From the NCBI GenBank assembly GCA_036417435.1, contig CM070916.1, forward strand, positions 22,824,052-22,888,051: 64,000 nucleotides of DNA, given 5' to 3'. The position numbers and the translations under genes were made by a program. Shown here in pieces: positions 59,150 through 64,000 of this stretch (positions within the stretch are counted from its first letter, which is position 1; each line of letters opens with the position of its first letter). The stretch is from Inia geoffrensis. Taxonomy: Eukaryota > Chordata > Mammalia > Artiodactyla > Iniidae. Under the pieces are notes generated by a model. The model was given only the letters and a program-made list of their open reading frames with translations. It had not been told where the DNA came from and searched no databases.

Positions 59150-60450
59150 GCAATAAGCAAGATTGAGGTCTTCATATCTGGCTCTGGAGGCATGGATGGA
59201 AGTGTCTTTCACCAGGTCCCTGGATGGGTTGGACTGGTCTCTTTGCAGCTGGAGGGGCTCGAGCTGAGCATGGGGCCCTTTCAGGATTTCCTGAGGTGCA
59301 GATGTGCTGTCTCCTGCCTGGTCCTTGTGTCTGCAGGACTGCTCAAGGACTATGGCCGGTAGGGGCTGGAGCCAAGTATAGGGTCCTTTCAGGATCTCTG
59401 GGAATGCACACAGGAGTGTCTTCTACTGGGTTCCTAGCTGGCAGGTCTGCTGGTGGACTGTGGCTGTGATGGAGCTGGATCGTCCTTCAGGATCTTGGGG
59501 GGTGCAGATGGAAGTGTCTCCTGCTAGGACCTGAGACCCTCAGGATTACCGTTAGAGGGCTTGAGGCAAGTATAGGGCCCTTCCAGGACCTCCAGGTGCA
59601 CAAACAGGAGTGTCTCTTGCACAGTCCCGGCTCCAGCAACTGTTCATGTACTGTGGCTGGGATGGGACCCCAGCTCCTGGGCCTTCGTGAATCCTCAGTC
59701 TAACAGAGTTTGCCAGGCTGCCCTCCAGGGGCTCCCATACCATGGCCAAGAGAGGCAGGAGCTGGTTCACAGGCCACTTCAACATCCACAGCTGGGACCA
59801 ATCTCTGTAATGCCTATTACCCAATGCATGAGTGGGTGTGACTGCTCCCAGGTCCCTTGGTGTCTGGTGCTGGTAACAGGACCAAGCCAAATGAGGCTGT
59901 ATACAAGTCCTCAGGGGTACAGAGCCATTTCCAGGTCTGTAGGTGGCACCAAGGACATGAGAGTGTCTCCTGAAGGCTCCCTGTGCCAGCAGGACTGTTC
60001 AGACTGTGGCTGGGATGGGCTGGAAGTACAGGCCTTTTCAGAATGTACAATTTGACTGTATTTGGTGAGCTTACCTCCAGGGGCTCGTGGATTGTGGCGC
60101 AGGGAAGTTGTAGCCGGCTCACAGGTCACTTTGGGGTCCACAGCTGGAGCTGTACAGCTGTACAACAGTACAACTCGATGCATGGGTGGGAGGGACTTCT
60201 CCTGGGCCCCCCCGAAGCTGGTTCCATCTCTGTAGCCCAGACTGAGGTTGGCGAGTCAGCCATCCAGTTGTGCGCTTGCCTTCTCCAAACAGCTCTCCTC
60301 AGTCTTGGACTGCACTGGGGTTTCACAGTCTCCTACCTGGATTCCAACAGTCTCACGAAGGCACTTTTGTCTATGGATGGATGCTAAAGTGTTGTTGCTG
60401 AAGCTAGGGATGTCTTATTCTGCCATACTGCTGACGTCACTCCTTGATAA
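59150..60450 (-). mobile_element. Probable L1 5' UTR, antisense, with tandem ~100-bp units
   Basis: G+C-rich, unlike its neighbours. A unit 'caggatctctgggaatgcac' plus 'caggagtgtctcctg'-type sequence recurs with starts near 59282, 59390, 59488 and 59584 (spacing 108, 98, 96) and a diverged one near 59932. The right end, reverse-complemented, reads 'atggcagaataagacatccc', close to the 'gatggcggaataggaagatc' leader at the 5' end of mammalian L1. Open frames on both strands (59096-60481) have no domain and are compositional. Confidence 0.5.
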
Positions 60451-60451
60451 C

Positions 60452-60830
60452 CTAAGTGACTTGTTCTTTTTTTTAAATTAAATTAAAAATTTTTTTTGTT
60501 TGGCTGCGTGGTGCGCAGCCTGTGGGATCTTAGTTCCCTGACCAGGTATCTGAACCCGGACCCTGGCAGTGAAAGTGTCAAGTCCTAACCACCGAACGGC
60601 CAGGAAATTCGCTAGATGACTTGTTCTTAACCAGGGGCAGTTTCACCCACCACGGGGCAGTTACTAATGTCTGGAGACATTTATAGTAGTCATGACTAAG
60701 AGGTGGGTGTTACTGGCATCTAACGGGTAGAGGCTAGAAATGCTAAACATTTGAAAAATGCATTGGACAGCCTCCCACAACAAACAGTTATCTAGTCTCA
60801 AACGCCAATATCACCAAGATTGAGAACCCC
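60452..60830 (+). mobile_element. MER20-like hAT DNA transposon, split by a SINE
   Basis: 'gttcttaaccaggggcag', 'taatgtctggagacattta', 'ttactggcatctaacggg', 'ggacagcctcccacaaca' and 'aagattgagaacccctga' follow the MER20 consensus. The first bases lie left of the SINE (60452-60468), the rest right of it. Confidence 0.8.
60469..60611 (-). mobile_element. Older CHR-family SINE inside MER20-like element
   Basis: 'tttggctgcgtggtgcgcag', 'gtgggatcttagttccctga' and the head 'acggccaggaaattc'. TSD of 17 bp with two mismatches: 60452-60468 and 60612-60628, both ending 'tgacttgttctt'. Confidence 0.9.
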
Positions 60831-60949
60831 TGATCCGGGTGATTGTTCATCTGTGCATACAAGCCTTTTTCTGATTATGCTATAAGCTTATGGAAGTAGA
60901 AGCCAATTACCTTTCCATTTACTTTCCTCACTTTTAAAAGACATAGTAT

Positions 60950-61497
60950 AGTGGGTTGAATGGTGCCCCCCCCCAAAAAAAAAGATACATCAAATATCTG
61001 GAAGGTGTGAATGTTGCCTTGTTTGGTAAAAGGGTCTTTGCAAGTGTAGTTAAAAGTCTTGGAGGGGATCATCCTGGCTTGTCCAAATGAGCCCTAAATC
61101 CAACGAGAAGTGTCCTTAAAATAGACACACAGGAGAAACACACAGAGGGGAGATACACAGACGGAAGAAGAGTAGGAAATGTGACTACAGAAGCAGAGAT
61201 CAGAGAGATTGGAGTGAGGGGGCCACAGCAAGACACACAGAGGAGAAGGTGATGGGAAGATGAAGGTAGAAATTGTAGTGAAGTAACCACAAGACAAGGA
61301 ATCCAAGGAATGCTGACAGCTACCCTGAGCTTGGAGGCAAGGGAAGATTCTCCCCTAGGGCTTCCAGGGGGAGTGCAGCCTTCCTACACCTTGATTTCAG
61401 ACTTCTAACCTTTAGACTGTGATAGAATACATTTCTGTTACTTTAAGCTATCAAGTGTGTGGTAATTTGCTATAGCAGCCTCAGGAAACTTACACAC
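60950..61497 (+). mobile_element. Solo LTR, MLT1-like MaLR
   Basis: 'gtgggttgaatggtgccccc', 'aagggtctttgcaagtgtag', 'gatcatcctggcttgtcc', 'gattctcccctagggcttcc', 'caccttgatttcagacttct' and an end near 'ggaaacttacaca'. The open frames 61069-61306 are by-products. Confidence 0.88.
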
Positions 61498-62640
61498 ATA
61501 GTAAGTACAATGCCTTACCCATAAGAAGTGTTGAATACTTAATAAAATTTCATATTTATGATAAAAACTGTCTTGTTTCTTTGAAGAAATTCAATTATGT
61601 TTCCTTACAAAATCTAATCACATGCATATTCTTGTACTTCCACGTAACCTTCCTCAATGCTACAGTGTGCCACTAAATGAGACATATTAGACATATTAGC
61701 ACATGAATGAATAGAATACTACCCATAGGAGAGGCCACTCAATGCAATTATCAGGTGTCAATGTACTAGATATAAATTCGTTCATGTATGTACTCATTAA
61801 TTTATTTCAAATGTAAGCCATATAGATGTACCCTACTAAGCTTATTAGCTATAAAATGTAATGTTGTCATTTAGAAGCTAGCTGTGGTTAATGTAGCTTG
61901 TAGCAACATCAGCTTTAATCTCTAGATGGCACTATGTTATAAGGAATCAGCCTAAGATCTGCAACTACAATTTTCATATAACCGTTTCTGGAAATGAAGA
62001 ATATTTTCCTGCTAAAATCTTCCAAGAAATTATATATAACACTATGAAAGTTCTATTTTACTAAATATGGCTAAGCTTCTGATTTTAATGTTACTGTGTG
62101 ATATGTACAGATAATAGAGGAATTGAGTTCTAAAACATGCTAGCCAAGAGTAAAGAATCTATCAGAAAAGTTTATTTTCATTTAACTTTTTTGATTATTC
62201 TGCATACATTTTGCTGGAAAATGTACAAGCAACAAATGAGATAGCTCTGGTTTCTCATGTGAGAACATCCACATAACCTGGGACTTTATCTTTGATATAT
62301 TTATAGGGAAAGATTAATAACCTACTCTTCATTTTACCTTAAAATATAAACAGGATGACATATTTATTCTTTATCCTCATTGAAATTCCACCTTCAGTCT
62401 CAGAAAAGATGAGACAAACTACTGCTGTCATCTTTTCCTTAATTCTTTTTTACATTCTTGACCTTCTTTTTTGAAGAATACTTTTTTTGCCTTGAGTCCC
62501 CAGTGACTTCTAGGAATTTAAAAAAATCTCTACTCCTGAAGGCTTTAGTAATTAGATCTTTCTCTATCTGCATAGATGGCAAACTCATTTAGCCAATCAA
62601 ATAATCTCTTATCTTTGTCGTCTCCACTTTCAAAGCATTT
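61498..62640. other. Unannotated A+T-rich stretch
   Basis: No recognised gene or repeat. Confidence 0.5.
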
Positions 62641-62644
62641 GAAC

Positions 62645-62760
62645 CACTCTTAAGGTACTTTTTTCACTTTTTGTTCTGTATTTTAATTATTTGCCCAACT
62701 CTTATCTTCTCTACACTCCTGGGGGGAAGGCATGTTGACTTATCTACGTTTATGCAAATG
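62645..62760 (+). repeat. L2 scrap
   Basis: 'cactttttgttctgtatttt', 'aattatttgcccaactctta' and 'ctcctggggggaaggcatg' follow the diverged L2 3' UTR. Confidence 0.4.
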
Positions 62761-62852
62761 ATATGTGCCTAGTAACTATCTTTCATATTAAGTGGATTTG
62801 GTAGTGCATGATGTGATTTGATTCAGAGAAAAAAAAATAGTGTGTTTGTTAA

Positions 62853-63182
62853 TGCCACTTGCAGCAACATGGATGGACTAATGAGGTAAGCCAGACAAAG
62901 ACAAGTATCATATGATATCGCTAATGTGTGGAATCTAAAAAAATGATACAAATGCATTTACTTACAAAACAGAAACACTCTCATAGAGAAAACAAACTGA
63001 TGGGTACCAAAGGGGAATGGGAGTGGGGAGAGATAAAGGGAGGAGAGAGTGGGAGGAGTTTGGGATTAGCAGATACAAATTACTATATATAAAATGGATA
63101 AACAACAAGTCCCTACTGTATAGCACAGGGAACTATATTCAAAATCCTGTAATAAACTATAATGGAAAAGAATCTGCAAAAG

Positions 63183-63236
<54 letters not shown>

Positions 63237-63306
63237 AACTGAATCACTTTGCTGTATACCAGAAATTAACACAACATTGTAAATCAACTGTACTTCAATA
63301 AAAAAA
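62853..63306 (+). mobile_element. 5'-truncated L1, sense
   Basis: 'gcagcaacatggatggacta', 'agacaagtatcatatgatat', 'atggataaacaacaag', 'tatagcacagggaactat' and the end 'acttcaataaaaaaatag' are L1 ORF2 end and 3' UTR. It is colinear, in opposite orientation, with 24568-25211. Confidence 0.92.
63185..63231. repeat. (AC)23 microsatellite in the L1 3' UTR
   Basis: Pure AC run. Frames of His-Thr or Cys-Val codons on the two strands come from it. Confidence 0.97.
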
Positions 63307-63639
63307 TAGCTTATTTACAAGTTGTTTTTTTTCTGAACATTTAAAAAACAATCTCAATGTCTTTGATTTGAAGTATAAAATGAGATTAGCAAGTAAAAAC
63401 AAATTTTCTTGATCAGATAAATCATGTGGGGATTAAATTTGTTACTGAGTAAAATTTGGGGGTATTCCAAACCGATTTATTTGAATTTTCCCATTTTCCA
63501 CATACAAATGGTAAACAAATCTATCGCCACCCCTTGCCAATTTCAAGCTTTAGTTTTTACTCTTTCCTCAGATCTCAACTTATCTACCAAACCTTACAGG
63601 CATAATTATTTGATTTTTAGAGAGATGTTACCCTTTTTC

Positions 63640-63840
63640 GTTCCTAAAGTACACTGCCCTTCCCATATTATAGCTCATACATTGGATTTTCATTGTTCAT
63701 TTCTTTGTCTGTGCCTTTTATCATTCTTTAAATTTCAAAAGAGCAAAGAACCACATATACCTTATTTACCCTTATATCCCCAGCACCTGGCACAGAGCCT
63801 GCTGCATCATGACCACACAGTGTTTACTGTGTGAATGAGA
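63640..63840 (+). repeat. L2 3' end
   Basis: 'tatccccagcacctggcaca', 'gagcctgctgcatcatga' and 'gtgaatgagagc' are L2 terminal landmarks. Confidence 0.7.
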
Positions 63841-63874
63841 GCTGGACAACTGATTTAAGGATGAAAGGGAAACT

Positions 63875-64000
63875 TTTACATTATTAACTTTACAAATGTT
63901 GGGATATTAGTTATGTGTCAAGAACTATGCTAAACACAAGAGTTAAAGCGGTGAGCATAATAGAAAAATCCTCCTGCCTTCCTGGAGCTCCATTTTAGTG
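63875..64000 (-). repeat. L2, antisense, running off the window
   Basis: 'tatgtgtcaagaactatgct', 'gcggtgagcataatagaaaa' and 'cttcctggagctccatttta' are the reverse complement of the L2 end. Confidence 0.7.

Noticed and set aside
59282..59932. Regularly spaced repeats suggesting a CRISPR-like array
   Set aside because: Units are long, diverged and contiguous, in a vertebrate L1-associated setting. There are no short identical repeats with unique spacers and no cas genes.
59096..60481. Multiple 70-134-codon frames on both strands
   Set aside because: Explained by G+C-rich repeated DNA of the probable L1 5' section; no shared protein family.
61887..61899. 'gttaatgtagctt', identical to the start of mitochondrial tRNA-Phe
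   Set aside because: Only 13 bases match; the sequence on both sides is not mitochondrial, so no NUMT is supported.
63017..63301. 94-codon frame with a His-Thr run
   Set aside because: It is the L1 3' UTR read through an (AC)n microsatellite.

Overview
The window is nuclear DNA from a mammal, and the repeats point to a cetacean or a close whippomorph relative. About fifteen insertions are tRNA-Glu-derived SINEs of the CHR family, whose head reads roughly 'CTTCCCTGGTGGYGCAGTGGTT'. Seven belong to a young-looking CHR-2-like subfamily, most with poly(A) tails and clear target-site duplications (TSDs). I saw no ruminant BovB/Bov-tA and no pig PRE1 elements. Base composition is A+T-rich and CpG is scarce outside the SINEs. 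Bacterial-style operons, CRISPR arrays and plasmid or phage genes are absent.

No complete protein-coding gene is visible. Almost every long open frame lies in a SINE, an L1 or a chance open stretch. The window therefore looks like intergenic DNA or the inside of very large introns. The best coding candidate is a 94-bp exon-like block at 55685-55778: pyrimidine-rich acceptor, 31 open codons, a CpG cluster, then a GTAAGT donor. Weaker splice-bounded candidates lie at 12430-12484, 17025-17050 (with an ATG in strong Kozak context), 34838-34967 and 47925-48159; these could be untranslated or lncRNA exons, or chance.

Layout. 1-10 kb: mostly unidentified A+T-rich DNA with ancient L2/MIR/MER5 scraps, a degenerate tandem array near 5.2 kb and an internally deleted Tigger-type DNA transposon at 6.6-7.0 kb. 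10-12 kb: a previously unremarked degenerate inverted repeat with arms over 200 bp, holding a CHR SINE and a (CA)n tract. 13-16 kb: a MaLR LTR, a cluster of perfect hairpins and a G+C-rich block. 17-32 kb: old L1, CHR SINEs, MIR, an L1 fragment with a perfect 16-bp TSD (24.6-25.2 kb) and a possible ancient LTR. 31.5-37 kb: mostly L1 remnants, including inverted L1 3' ends. 38-47 kb: hAT-type elements, MaLR LTRs, L2, MIR and CHR. 47-57 kb: sparse old repeats, young SINEs and the candidate exon. 57-64 kb: L2, an internally deleted antisense L1 with a tandemly repeated G+C-rich section, a MER20-like element split by a SINE, an MLT1 LTR and a sense L1 3' end with a (CA)n tract.

Repeat family names come from remembered consensus features, not from a database search; boundaries are good to a few bases where a TSD is given and to about 20-50 bases otherwise.
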